From positions 1 through 33,058 of the IMG/VR virus record IMGVR_UViG_3300024255_001162: a stretch of 33,058 nt of DNA. One strand, 5' to 3'. This document shows, piece after piece, positions 22,258 to 30,202 of the stretch (the first letter of the stretch is position 1; every line of letters starts with the position of its first letter). Source of the stretch: a virus. Both the position numbers and the translations under genes were made by a program. Under the pieces are notes generated by a model that was not told the origin of the DNA, made no database searches, and saw only the letters and a program-made list of their open reading frames with translations.

Positions 22258-22988
22258 TATTTCTCCTTAAAATCTGTGTATAGGACAGCCTTTGTTACTG
22301 ACTTTACTTTTGGGCCTAAACTTAAAGTAACTATTCCTAAATCTTTTTTATTATCTACATATAGAATTCTTTTTGTTCGCCAGCCTCTATAAGTGTCAGC
22401 AAAGTATTCTTTCTTACCGCATCTACCACCTAATCTTTTTAGACAAGAGGCAAATTTCTGTTTGCTAAGTTCTGAACTATCTGAACGCCTTGAATAGTAT
22501 TCTGGTGTGAATTCTATTTTATATCTATATTTATTCAACCATAGGTTAGGACGCAATGCAACATCGGTATCTTGTAGTACATCTGCTTCTAATTCCTCTC
22601 TGGGTCCACAAACACGTTTAATGAATCTATAAAAATGTTCTACAAAATCCTTAAGGTGGTCTGCTTCAGTAAACCATATAGTTCTATCTTTTTCCCATCG
22701 TTGTCTAAAAACATCGTGTCCGTGTTTAAACCAATACTCGCTATCTGAACTTCTTATTTCATTTAAAAATTTAGCAATTTTATGATGTATAGTGGTTAAT
22801 GTATGGTCTTCATTTTGATTTAGGAAAGTATCAAAATCTCCTTCTTCCTCACCTGTAATACTGTTTATTACAATTCTACTGCCGTCTATAACAACTTTAT
22901 AAGGATAATGCCCGTACTCCTTTTTATACATAGGCTCTACTGGAATAGAGTTTAAAACAAATCCCAATGGTTTAATTTGGCTAGACAA
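22257..22988 (-). CDS. Hypothetical protein, 243 aa
   Basis: The frame starts with TTG at 22988, supported by GGAGA about 10 nt upstream inside the end of clpA. No ATG is available near. The protein is charged and aromatic (YWFKHGHDVFRQRWEKD, EFTPEYYSRRSDSSELSKQK) with a basic Cys-containing segment, SCLKRLGGRCGKKEYF (about 181-196). It overlaps clpA by 8 nt and lysozyme by 1 nt. I do not recognise a family. Its fixed place between ClpA and lysozyme hints at a role in virion maturation or protein handling, but nothing direct supports that. Confidence 0.75.
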   Translation of the reverse strand: MSSQIKPLGFVLNSIPVEPMYKKEYGHYPYKVVIDGSRIVINSITGEEEGDFDTFLNQNEDHTLTTIHHKIAKFLNEIRSSDSEYWFKHGHDVFRQRWEKDRTIWFTEADHLKDFVEHFYRFIKRVCGPREELEADVLQDTDVALRPNLWLNKYRYKIEFTPEYYSRRSDSSELSKQKFASCLKRLGGRCGKKEYFADTYRGWRTKRILYVDNKKDLGIVTLSLGPKVKSVTKAVLYTDFKEK

Positions 22989-25143
22989 CTACAAAATCTC
23001 CGTCTCTATAATCTATGACGAAGTCTTTGTGTTCTGCTTCTTCGTAAATAATCTTTTTACTTAAAGGCTTCTTAACCTTTTCTTCGAACACTCTTTTAAG
23101 GGGTCTAGCACCCATTGTAGGCTCGTATCCTGCTTTGGCTAGTTCCTCTGTAGCAAGTGGAGTAAAAACAATTCTAATGTCTTTATCGTTGCCCTGTAGC
23201 AGTTCATTTGTCTCATCTATAAGCCTGTCTATAATCATATACATTTGATCCATACCCAGTTTATTAAACTTGACTACTGAATCTATTCTGTTTCTAAACT
23301 CTGGAGTAAAGAAAGTTTTAACTGCTTTAACATCTGTATCTTTCTTCTTTTGTTCTCCAAAACCTACTTTGAGTTTTTCTGCATCAGCGGCACCTAAGTT
23401 ACTTGTCATTAGCAATATCGCATTATTAAAGGAAACTGTTTTACCTGTACTACCTGTAAGTCTACCGTCGTCCATTATTTGTAACAACACATTTAATACT
23501 TCTGGTGCGGCTTTTTCTACTTCATCTAGTAGCAATACACAATTAGGATGCTTCTCTACTTCAGCAAGTAAAAGTCCTTGTCCTAGTTCACCTTCTGCGT
23601 GACCTACATATCCTGGAGGAGCACCAATCAATTTACTTACACTATGCCTTTCCATATACTCTGACATATCAAATCTTACCAACTCAACATCTAGACACTC
23701 TGAAAGTCGTTTTGCTGTTTCTGTTTTACCAACACCAGTTGGGCCTACTAATAAGAAACTACCAATGGGTTTATCGTGTTCCCTTAGTCCTGCTTTGCTA
23801 ACAAGTATGCTTTCTACCATCTTATCTATTGCATCATCTTGTCCAAACACTTTGTCTTTTATTCTAGCATCTAATGTTTTATAACTGTCTTTCTGTGATA
23901 CATCTAACATATCTTTACTTACTTTTGATATTTTAGCAACTTGCTGAAATACATTTTCCATAGACACATTAGGTACTTTATCTAATTTACTAACTGCACC
24001 TGCTTGGTCTAGTACATCAATTGCTTTGTCTGGCAATGCTTTGTTTTTGATATATTGCTCTGATAGTGTAACAATCTTTTCTATAGTGCCTTCATCATAC
24101 ATCACACCGTGGTAGTCTTCAAAGAGAGGTTGCAATCCTTTACACACTTCAATGGTGTCTGGAATATTCATTGCTTCAACTTCTAATCTTTGGAATCTAC
24201 GCATTAATGCTCTGTCTTTTTCAAAACTGTTTGCAAATTCATCTGGAGTAGTTGCACCAATAGTTTGAAGTTTGCCTTTGCCCAGTACTGGCTTTAAAAT
24301 ATTAGCAACATCTAAACTGCTACTTCCTGCACTACCGGCACCCATAATCTGATGTATCTCATCTATAAACAATATAACATCATCTCTGCCTTCTAATCCT
24401 TCCAGCACATTCTTCATACGTTCTTCAAAGTCGCCTCTAAACTTAGTACCAGCAACCATTGAGCCAATGTCTAAATTGTAAACTTGTTTGCCTTGTAATG
24501 CTTCAGGTATATCCTTGTTTACAATTCTGTAAGCAATACCTTCTGCAATAGCAGTTTTACCTGTGCCTGGTTCTCCAACTAACACACAATTATTTTTCTT
24601 ACGTCTAGCAAGTACTTCTACTACTTCTCTGACTTCTTCGTGTCTGCCAATTAGCGGATCAACACCGCCGTCTATAACTTCTTGATTTAAGTTTTTGAGG
24701 AAACTTGCATCTAGTTCGCCGTTAGCATCTTCACTAACAACTGCATTTACTAGTACTGTTCTGTTTACATTATTTGCTTGTAGGAAATAACTTGCTTGGC
24801 TTTCTTTTTCACTACACAAACTGATTAATACATCTAGTTCTGTAATTTCTTCTCTGCCTGTGAATACAACTTGCGTAAATGCTCTTTGTAAAACTCTTTC
24901 TACAGATGTTGTGGGTCTAGGTGTGCCTGTACTGCCGCCTTCACTTTTAAGTCCGTTATAGTCAGTGTTGTTTAAATATTCTTCTAAATCAGAGTCTAAT
25001 GTTTTTAGGTCACCGCCAACACCAAGGCATAACTGCCTAACCTGTTCATTTTTTAAAAGTATAAACAGAACGTGTTCCAACGTGACATATTCGTGTCCCC
25101 TGTTAGATGCTTCTGTACTTGCTGATGATACTATATGCTCCAT
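22981..25143 (-). CDS. clpA: ClpA-like AAA+ unfoldase
   Basis: The 720-aa protein has the full ClpA plan: a Clp N-domain (about 1-140, with HEYVTLEHVLFILL), D1 with Walker A GEPGTGKT (190-197) and Walker B LFIDEIH (258-264), and D2 with GPTGVGKT (467-474) and LLLDEVEK (537-544). It lacks the long ClpB coiled-coil insert. In D2, KVGFGEQ (592-598) sits where ClpA has its IGL loop that docks on ClpP, just before FFTPEFRNRID, so ClpP binding is plausible. It unfolds proteins with ATP. Phage use could be redirecting host proteolysis or helping assembly. It follows dnaJ after 22 nt. All catalytic motifs are intact, so it should be active. Confidence 0.93.
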   Translation of the reverse strand: MEHIVSSASTEASNRGHEYVTLEHVLFILLKNEQVRQLCLGVGGDLKTLDSDLEEYLNNTDYNGLKSEGGSTGTPRPTTSVERVLQRAFTQVVFTGREEITELDVLISLCSEKESQASYFLQANNVNRTVLVNAVVSEDANGELDASFLKNLNQEVIDGGVDPLIGRHEEVREVVEVLARRKKNNCVLVGEPGTGKTAIAEGIAYRIVNKDIPEALQGKQVYNLDIGSMVAGTKFRGDFEERMKNVLEGLEGRDDVILFIDEIHQIMGAGSAGSSSLDVANILKPVLGKGKLQTIGATTPDEFANSFEKDRALMRRFQRLEVEAMNIPDTIEVCKGLQPLFEDYHGVMYDEGTIEKIVTLSEQYIKNKALPDKAIDVLDQAGAVSKLDKVPNVSMENVFQQVAKISKVSKDMLDVSQKDSYKTLDARIKDKVFGQDDAIDKMVESILVSKAGLREHDKPIGSFLLVGPTGVGKTETAKRLSECLDVELVRFDMSEYMERHSVSKLIGAPPGYVGHAEGELGQGLLLAEVEKHPNCVLLLDEVEKAAPEVLNVLLQIMDDGRLTGSTGKTVSFNNAILLMTSNLGAADAEKLKVGFGEQKKKDTDVKAVKTFFTPEFRNRIDSVVKFNKLGMDQMYMIIDRLIDETNELLQGNDKDIRIVFTPLATEELAKAGYEPTMGARPLKRVFEEKVKKPLSKKIIYEEAEHKDFVIDYRDGDFVVV

Positions 25144-25165
25144 ACTACTATTTAATTCCTTAAGG

Positions 25166-25939
25166 TTATTTGTATTCTTTAAACTGATTTCTATACTGTT
25201 CTAGTATTTCTCTTTGCTCTTGAGTGACGTTTTTAGGTATAGTAATATTTGCTATAATGTACAAATCACCTACTCTACCGTTTTGTGGATTTACAAATCC
25301 TTTTTGCGATAATCTTATTCTAGAATCGTGTTGTGTACCGGCTGGTACTTTGACTTCATAAACTTTGTTATCTAGATTTCTAATTTCTATTTTCCCACCC
25401 AGTATAGCATCTATTACATCTACACTCATTCTAGCATATAAATCATCGCCATCTCTAACAAAAGTGTCTGAACGTCTATAAGTAATTTGTACTAACAAAT
25501 CACCACCTGGCTTAAACTCTGGAAAGTTTAGACTTGCACCGTGTGGGAATCCTTGTGGTATATTAAGTTCTAATTCTTGTCCATCTACATTTATACTTTT
25601 AGTACAACCCAAATATGCTTCTTGTATATCTATTTGTACTGTTATCTGAAAACGTTGTCTGTAGTTTCTTTGTTGACCTCTGCCACCGAATATATCATTA
25701 AATGCATCACCAAATATATCACTGAATGGATTACCTCCTCCACCGAATGGACTAGGGTTATCATATGCTTGTTTCTTTTGTGGATCACTGACTGTATCGT
25801 ATGCTTCTTGGATCTTTTTGAACTGTTCAGCATCACCACCTTTGTCAGGATGATGCTTACTCGCAAGTTTGCGATATGCTTTCTTTATCTCCTGTGGAGT
25901 GGCATTTTTAGATATGCCTAGAGTTTGATAGTGATCCAT
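25166..25939 (-). CDS. dnaJ: DnaJ/CbpA-type J-domain co-chaperone
   Basis: The 257-aa protein has a J-domain (1-60) with the HPD motif (H30-P31-D32), which stimulates DnaK ATPase. A short Gly/Phe region follows (about 66-88, [14 protein letters not shown]). Two C-terminal substrate-binding beta domains carry [13 protein letters not shown] and LPQGF-like [12 protein letters not shown]. The CxxCxGxG zinc repeats are absent, so it is a CbpA-type (class B) protein, shorter than bacterial CbpA (about 306 aa). It leads an operon with clpA behind a consensus promoter, suggesting the phage supplies its own folding and unfolding helpers while using the host DnaK. Confidence 0.93.
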   Translation of the reverse strand: MDHYQTLGISKNATPQEIKKAYRKLASKHHPDKGGDAEQFKKIQEAYDTVSDPQKKQAYDNPSPFGGGGNPFSDIFGDAFNDIFGGRGQQRNYRQRFQITVQIDIQEAYLGCTKSINVDGQELELNIPQGFPHGASLNFPEFKPGGDLLVQITYRRSDTFVRDGDDLYARMSVDVIDAILGGKIEIRNLDNKVYEVKVPAGTQHDSRIRLSQKGFVNPQNGRVGDLYIIANITIPKNVTQEQREILEQYRNQFKEYK

Positions 25940-25945
25940 TGGTTT

Positions 25946-25974
25946 ATTATAGCAACTAATTTATGAAATGTCAA
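25946..25974 (-). promoter_or_regulatory. Perfect consensus sigma70 promoter before dnaJ
   Basis: Minus-strand TTGACA (25974-25969), a 17-nt spacer ending TGC, and TATAAT (25951-25946), just 7 nt before the dnaJ ATG. The -35 box overlaps the end of the methyltransferase gene. Transcription starting about 7 nt after the -10 would give an almost leaderless dnaJ mRNA. Confidence 0.85.
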
Positions 25975-26675
25975 GAATCGTATTTCTCTGATTGATCCAT
26001 AACATTATGCCAACTGTAAGTAAGTTTACCATTCTTAATCATACTGTCTAATATTTTTTGAGGTTTAAATTCTCCATACGTCAAACCCCAATAGTTAGTA
26101 TGCTGAATTACTGGCAAGTGATACAGTATATAATCTATGTTTACTGCTACATTTTTTTTAATTAATACTAATTGATGATTGCCTAAAATAAGTTTACGCC
26201 AGTTTAAGTTGTCTCTTATAAAAGCATCGACGCCTTCTGTTACTTCGGGCCATACTGAATTCATATAATCGTCTATAACAATAATCTCTTCTGTGATTTT
26301 GCTAAACTTTCTTAATGTGTTAAGTGTTGCACCTGACGTTTTATCTGCATCTAAGTGTGTAAGTTTATATTTCGTTAAATCCTTTGGCTTTAATTCATCT
26401 GTAGATTTATCAACAAATGTTATCTTTTTATAATCGTCTTCTAGCAATTGATCCAATATTGCTTCTTTGGTCCAACCTTGTTGCCAATTGTCAACGATTG
26501 TGACATTATCTGAAAAATCTAACATAGGAAACGTACTGCCTCCGGCACCTGCACCCACATCACACATTGATTCGTTTTTGTAATTTCTAATCAAACAAAA
26601 GTATATAAACCAGTCAACACCTGTTTTTCCTGGTCTATTAATTTTATTTTGTAGTTGTAGATTAGTATACTTCAT
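25971..26675 (-). CDS. Class I SAM-dependent methyltransferase-like protein
   Basis: The 234-aa protein has a motif I-like glycine loop, MCDVGAGAGGST (about 37-48), an acidic strand end, VTIVDNW, then THLDADKTSG (about 106-115) and IIVIDDY (about 131-137). It also has VWPEVTEGVDAFI. The HxDADK...IDDY...GV arrangement resembles the Methyltransf_24 or macrocin-O-methyltransferase type, where the acidic residues bind a metal. The substrate could be a sugar, small molecule or protein. It is the last gene of the late spanin operon, and its end overlaps the dnaJ promoter. No ribosome site is obvious, since the 24-nt gap is A/T-rich. Confidence 0.75.
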   Translation of the reverse strand: MKYTNLQLQNKINRPGKTGVDWFIYFCLIRNYKNESMCDVGAGAGGSTFPMLDFSDNVTIVDNWQQGWTKEAILDQLLEDDYKKITFVDKSTDELKPKDLTKYKLTHLDADKTSGATLNTLRKFSKITEEIIVIDDYMNSVWPEVTEGVDAFIRDNLNWRKLILGNHQLVLIKKNVAVNIDYILYHLPVIQHTNYWGLTYGEFKPQKILDSMIKNGKLTYSWHNVMDQSEKYDS

Positions 26676-26699
26676 ATACTATACTTATTTAAAAAAATA

Positions 26700-27149
26700 C
26701 TAATCTTTAGTAGAATTGAAGTCCACTGGTTTGAATTCTGTATCTGTAAAAGTTTTAGAATCATCTCCGGCTTTTGCTTGTGATTTAGGCTCGTAATATT
26801 CTTTGTATGCTTTTAGTTGTGCTACTAATCTAACAATTTGATTTCTAAGTTGTACGTTGTTTCTTTGTAGTAATTCATAATCTTCATCTGTTAAAGAAAA
26901 CAACACAGGGTCAATGTTTGCTTTTTTAAGTTCTGCAAACACTTCTTCTTGATTGCCTTCAGTAATAATTTTCCAATTTATTTGTTCTAATACTACTACT
27001 GGAGGAAGTTCTAAGTCTAACTTAACACGTTCTATCTCAGTTGTCATTACCTGTAGACCTTTTGTTGTGCTACACCCACTAATAAGGAACGTAATTAGGA
27101 TTGGCAATATTAGGGCATTCTGCATTAATTTGCGATTTCTTAGTTGCAT
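26700..27149 (-). CDS. Outer-membrane spanin lipoprotein (o-spanin, Rz1-like)
   Basis: The 149-aa product has a lipoprotein signal: MQNALILPILITFLISGCST with lipobox ISGC and lipidated Cys26. The mature part has a long helix (LLQRNNVQLRNQIVRLVAQLKAYKEYY) and a polar tail. Its start lies 71 nt inside the 3' end of the i-spanin gene in another frame, the classic Rz/Rz1 overlap. The o-spanin joins the i-spanin across the periplasm and fuses inner and outer membranes in the last lysis step. Met9 (27125) is an alternative start, leaving a signal of ordinary length. It is longer than lambda Rz1 but within the range of T4-like spanins. Confidence 0.82.
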   Translation of the reverse strand: MQLRNRKLMQNALILPILITFLISGCSTTKGLQVMTTEIERVKLDLELPPVVVLEQINWKIITEGNQEEVFAELKKANIDPVLFSLTDEDYELLQRNNVQLRNQIVRLVAQLKAYKEYYEPKSQAKAGDDSKTFTDTEFKPVDFNSTKD

Positions 27150-27564
27150 TTAATTCCTCCTCTGTTAGTGGTGAGCCTTGTGCTATTTCAAAACACCTTG
27201 CTCTTTGTTTTTCTCTTCTGCCTTCTATGATCTGTATACTTTTAGGTTTGTTTACAGCCAGGTTACCGATGTCTCTTCGTTCCCCTGAAGCATTTACTTT
27301 GTTAAATTTTTCATTAGCAACATTTAAATCTCCTACGAGTTTTTCATTTTTTGCTAATAACTCTTTATTAATATCTCTAATTTGTGCAATATCTTTAAGT
27401 TGCTGTTCAATTACTGCTTGTTGTTGTGCAACTGCACCTTCAAGTTTTTGATTGTTTAATGTCAAAATTTCGTTCTCCGATTTGAGATGTTGGACGTACA
27501 TAAGTCCCCCCATTGCACCGAGGACTGCTATACCCATTATGATTAATTTAAGTTGACTGAACAT
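27079..27564 (-). CDS. Inner-membrane spanin (i-spanin, Rz-like)
   Basis: The 161-aa protein has an N-terminal membrane anchor (about 5-24, LKLIIMGIAVLGAMGGLMYV) and then a long periplasmic coiled coil (about 25-95, SENEILTLNNQKLEGAVAQQ onward). The C-terminal region carries two cysteines (ARCFEI, AECPNI) that may form disulfides. The topology, size and overlap with a lipoprotein gene identify it as the i-spanin partner. It overlaps the acyl-carrier-like gene by 17 nt. It belongs to the late operon that starts at 29056, as expected for lysis genes. Confidence 0.82.
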   Translation of the reverse strand: MFSQLKLIIMGIAVLGAMGGLMYVQHLKSENEILTLNNQKLEGAVAQQQAVIEQQLKDIAQIRDINKELLAKNEKLVGDLNVANEKFNKVNASGERRDIGNLAVNKPKSIQIIEGRREKQRARCFEIAQGSPLTEEELNATKKSQINAECPNIANPNYVPY

Positions 27565-27775
27565 TGGACTCTACTAATTTAATAAGGTCGCCCACAGTCT
27601 TAATATCTAGAATTGCTTCTTCGTCTAAAGAAATGTTTAGTTTTTCATCTAATATAATGCTGACTTCAACTAAGTCGTATTCATCTGCATTTAGTTCGTC
27701 TACAAGATTTGTATTATCTTCAAATGTTTTATCACCGAAATGGTCTTTTAAAACTTCTAGTACTGTGTCTCTCAT
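27548..27775 (-). CDS. Acyl carrier protein-like, lacking the attachment serine
   Basis: The 75-aa acidic protein matches acyl carrier proteins (about 77 aa) along its length: VLEVLKDHFGD, LVDELNADEYDLVEVSIILD, LDEEAILDIKTVGDLIKLV. In a functional ACP the central motif is GADSLDxVE, whose Ser carries 4'-phosphopantetheine. Here the codons read Ala-Asp-Glu-Tyr-Asp, so the Ser is Glu and the prosthetic group cannot attach. It may be a structural adaptor, a decoy for host fatty-acid or lipid A enzymes, or a regulator. It lies between the 254-aa protein (ATGA overlap of 4 nt) and the i-spanin. Confidence 0.82.
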   Translation of the reverse strand: MRDTVLEVLKDHFGDKTFEDNTNLVDELNADEYDLVEVSIILDEKLNISLDEEAILDIKTVGDLIKLVESNVQST

Positions 27776-28536
27776 TTTCTTCTCAAGGTTAATATGTTAT
27801 TGGAACCAGTTTTACTTATTGCTACAACATCTGTGCTAAGTTTGTTAACAGACCAATGCCTGCCCAAACTGTGTTGAAGTTTATTATCTTCTATGCTGTT
27901 TACTAATATTGGTTTTTGTGCATACTCGTCTAAGACTTCTTTACCAAAGTTAAGCATTTCAAATTTTTGTACACCGTTTGAAGATGAGAATTCTAAAATT
28001 TTATTTTCTATTCCTAACTTGTTTATATAACTGTCTTTTATAAAGTTTACTACATCTAGTTTTTCTTGTTCCACTTTTTTACTTTCCTGTGCTTTTGTAA
28101 ATTCTTCTTTGGTCATATATTGTGACGGATCTTGTATAATAAATGAACCTAATGCTGGATCACTAATACTGTATGACTCTTCTGCAAAATAACTTTTAAC
28201 CTTGTAGTTGTTTAACCCTACTAAGTTTTCAATATCTTCTACTATGCCTTTTAACTTATCCATAAAATCTTCATCTCTTTTCATTTCAATAAAAATTAAA
28301 TGATGACCGTCATCATCTGGATTTGGAGATGTTTCAACATCTAGTGTTTCGTATGCACCTGTCTCAATAAATTGTGTTAAATCTTCTGCTGGTGCTTTTT
28401 CTGTCATATAGAAAGCAGTAACAATAACATCTTTTGCTTCGCCTGTCTTTGGGTTAAATTCGTCTATACTAATCTTGGGGACTACTAAATCTTTTAAGTC
28501 ACCGTTTTGTAAAGAATATCTACTGTCCAATGGCAC
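27772..28536 (-). CDS. Conserved phage protein, 254 aa, possible virion component
   Basis: Start is GTG at 28536 with AAGGAG 6 nt upstream, inside the end of the preceding gene (17-nt overlap). The protein begins MPLDSRYSLQNGDLKDLVVP and is acidic and mixed alpha/beta. A helical middle (about 145-170, KEEFTKAQESKKVEQEKLDV) divides two domains. The end, ALGRHWSVN-like LGRHWSVNKLSTDVVAISK, looks like a beta domain. I recall similar genes paired with the next one (183-aa type) in marine T4-like phages, but cannot name a function. A late promoter controls the operon, favouring an assembly or structural role. Confidence 0.75.
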   Translation of the reverse strand: MPLDSRYSLQNGDLKDLVVPKISIDEFNPKTGEAKDVIVTAFYMTEKAPAEDLTQFIETGAYETLDVETSPNPDDDGHHLIFIEMKRDEDFMDKLKGIVEDIENLVGLNNYKVKSYFAEESYSISDPALGSFIIQDPSQYMTKEEFTKAQESKKVEQEKLDVVNFIKDSYINKLGIENKILEFSSSNGVQKFEMLNFGKEVLDEYAQKPILVNSIEDNKLQHSLGRHWSVNKLSTDVVAISKTGSNNILTLRRK

Positions 28537-29056
28537 CTGTATCTCCTTGTGGTTCTATAGTATCTTCTAATGCTGGAATATCATCTGCTCCAACGGCTTG
28601 GCTCATTGAATACTGAATAATATCTTCTTTGGTATCTTGAATAAACTTACGTGGCATCCTAATTTTTACTAACCAAATAGGACTTTCGTCAATCTTGCTT
28701 CTTCTAAAAATTCTACCATTTCGTGTAACTGTTTCAAAATCTTCAGGTGTTTTAACACGCCTTGCAGATTTAAATACATCTTCTGTCCACTCAATTTTAC
28801 AATCTTTTAACAGTAGTCTTTGTACAGCATCTGGGTCTGGCATAGACTTTTTATCATACATCAATGTAACGTCTACCCAATACCTGGATGTGTTTGGTCC
28901 TTCTACTACAATACCTTTGCTCCAGTTCTTGTAAGCATATAGATTAATTTTATCTAACACATCTTCGAACTCAATTAAAAGGTCTAACATTTTGTTATCT
29001 TCGTGCAAGTTTTTTACAGTATTGTTTAATAATAAAGTGTTGTATTCTTTAGGCAT
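28520..29056 (-). CDS. Conserved phage protein, 178 aa
   Basis: The frame opens at 29071, but I choose ATG 29056 (MPKEYNTLLLNNTVKNL). GGAG lies 9 nt upstream, whereas the 29071 ATG directly abuts the late promoter box and has no ribosome site. The protein contains FEDVLDKINLYAYKNWSKGI, RYWVDVTLMYDKKSMPDP and WLVKIRMPRKFIQD, and ends with an acidic and Gly-rich tail. It is the first gene of the late operon that includes the spanins. It resembles a conserved hypothetical of marine T4-like phages from memory. A structural or assembly role is inferred from late control only. Confidence 0.75.
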   Translation of the reverse strand: MPKEYNTLLLNNTVKNLHEDNKMLDLLIEFEDVLDKINLYAYKNWSKGIVVEGPNTSRYWVDVTLMYDKKSMPDPDAVQRLLLKDCKIEWTEDVFKSARRVKTPEDFETVTRNGRIFRRSKIDESPIWLVKIRMPRKFIQDTKEDIIQYSMSQAVGADDIPALEDTIEPQGDTGAIGQ

Positions 29057-29074
29057 AAGTTTTATCTCCATAAG

Positions 29075-29082
29075 TATTTATC
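29075..29082 (-). promoter_or_regulatory. T4-type late promoter for spanin operon
   Basis: Minus-strand GATAAATACTT, 18 nt before the preferred start at 29056. It drives the operon 29056-25971 (two conserved proteins, ACP-like, spanins, methyltransferase). Confidence 0.75.
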
Positions 29083-29118
29083 TGTTTTTAACAGTAGTGT
29101 TAAATGACACGGAAAAGA

Positions 29119-29126
29119 AATAAATA
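29119..29126 (+). promoter_or_regulatory. Possible late promoter for phoH leader
   Basis: Plus-strand AATAAATA, same form as the box at 31526-31533. It is divergent to the late promoter at 29075-29082. The predicted transcript begins near 29132 and meets a terminator at 29183-29218 before phoH. Confidence 0.45.
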
Positions 29127-29182
29127 ATATTGTAGTGCAAAATATTAACATTACAGTTTGTAAACACACAAATTTCTTAATA

Positions 29183-29218
29183 ACCGTGGAGAGAGACGCC
29201 TTTCTTTACGGTTTTTTT
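29183..29218 (+). terminator. Intrinsic terminator in front of phoH
   Basis: ACCGTGGAGAGAG (29183-29195), loop ACGC, CTTTCTTTACGGT (29200-29212): 13 pairs including three G-U, followed by seven T. Because of the G-U pairs it folds properly only as plus-strand RNA. It lies 24 nt before the phoH ATG, so it either attenuates phoH or ends a short RNA from about 29132. The rest of 29083-29182 shows no convincing ORF. Confidence 0.85.
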
Positions 29219-29241
29219 ATGGCGAAACAAAGGAGATTATT

Positions 29242-30003
29242 ATGTCCAGAAAATCACGCAAGAACAGAGAATTCAAAAAAAGAGTTCGTAAATTTTATAA
29301 CCAAGGAGATACTTTAAGTATGCAAAATTATAACCACGTAGCATTATCGACAGCGAATGTCGTAGTAGTGCCAAAAACAATTACCCAAGATAAGTTAGTA
29401 GCAGATATACAAGACACGGCAAAAGACATCGTGTTAGCAATTGGACCTGCGGGAACGGGTAAAACGTATTTGGCGACAAAGAGTGCTATCAAGGCGTTTG
29501 TGTCCAAGGAAGTTAGTAAAATAGTGATTACGAGACCAGCAGTCTCCGTAGATGAGCAACACGGATTCTTACCAGGCAATCTGGTAGAGAAAATGGCTCC
29601 GTGGACCAGACCAATATTCGATGTGTTCGAAGAACATTTCAATCTAAAAGAAATTGAATATATGCTAGAGATGGGCAAAATAGAAGTTGCACCATTGGCA
29701 TATATGAGAGGTAGAACTTTTAAAAACACATTTATTATTGCTGATGAGATGCAGAATGCAACACCTTCTCAATTTAAAATGCTTATGACAAGAATAGGTA
29801 ACGGTAGTAAAATGATTGTTACTGGTGACTTAGAACAGCACGACAGAGGTTTTGAACAAAATGGTTTAAAAGACTTTTGTAATAGATTAAGAGGTTCAGC
29901 AACAAATAAGATTAGTTTGATTGAATTTGATGCTAGAGATATTAAACGACACCCTGTGATAGAAGATGTGCTTAGTCTGTATCACACAGAAGTCGTAGAA
30001 TAA
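29242..30003 (+). CDS. phoH: PhoH-like ATPase
   Basis: The 253-aa protein has a PhoH-family P-loop, GPAGTGKTYLA (about 69-79), the ITRPAVSVDEQHGFLPG block (about 98-114), Walker B FIIADEMQNATPSQFKMLMTRIG (about 149-171), and MIVTGDLEQHDR. These are the full PhoH signature of a cytoplasmic ATPase, often linked to RNA metabolism; its role in phage is not settled. The N-terminal 20 residues are very basic (SRKSRKNREFKKRVRKF), suggesting nucleic-acid contact. ATG 29242 has AAGGAG 7 nt upstream, better than the later Met27. It is one of the few plus-strand genes here. Its 3' end overlaps the minus-strand 71-aa gene by 32 nt. Confidence 0.95.
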   Translation: MSRKSRKNREFKKRVRKFYNQGDTLSMQNYNHVALSTANVVVVPKTITQDKLVADIQDTAKDIVLAIGPAGTGKTYLATKSAIKAFVSKEVSKIVITRPAVSVDEQHGFLPGNLVEKMAPWTRPIFDVFEEHFNLKEIEYMLEMGKIEVAPLAYMRGRTFKNTFIIADEMQNATPSQFKMLMTRIGNGSKMIVTGDLEQHDRGFEQNGLKDFCNRLRGSATNKISLIEFDARDIKRHPVIEDVLSLYHTEVVE

Positions 30004-30187
30004 TATCACTTACAGGACGTACTTGATGTTGCTCTAAGTCGTATAGTTCGCTCATACGATCCACAGCACTTTTGATAGCCACTAAAGGCTCACTTTTGTT
30101 TTGCTTGATGTGGCTATGTACAAACCCTAATGGTTTAAACTCAGGTTCTGTACTTATTATTTCTTTTGCTATTGCTTCTAAATCCAT
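29972..30187 (-). CDS. Small hypothetical protein, 71 aa
   Basis: The product is MDLEAIAKEIISTEPEFKPL followed by GFVHSHIKQNKSEPL, helical, and ending SDIILRLLCDTD. It overlaps phoH tail-to-tail by 32 nt. A late box, CATAAATA, ends 7 nt before the ATG with no ribosome site, like the 125-aa gene, so expression may be leaderless. Support is the promoter position and an open frame with sensible composition. No family recognised. Confidence 0.6.
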   Translation of the reverse strand: MDLEAIAKEIISTEPEFKPLGFVHSHIKQNKSEPLVAIKSAVDRMSELYDLEQHQVRPVSDIILRLLCDTD

Positions 30188-30194
30188 TGTGTAG

Positions 30195-30202
30195 TATTTA
30201 TG
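30195..30202 (-). promoter_or_regulatory. T4-type late promoter abutting a start codon
   Basis: Minus-strand CATAAATACT, 7 nt before the 71-aa ATG. A weaker plus-strand match (GCTAAATACTT, 30208-30215) lies 7 nt before the hydroxylase ATG on the other strand. Confidence 0.55.

Noticed and set aside
22981-25143. ClpB rather than ClpA identity
   Set aside because: There is no long coiled-coil middle domain, and a ClpP-docking-type loop precedes FFTPEFRNRID as in ClpA.
29135-29317. 60-codon plus-strand frame over the phoH leader
   Set aside because: It runs through the terminator hairpin and into phoH in another frame, with no ribosome site at its GTG. It is most likely chance.
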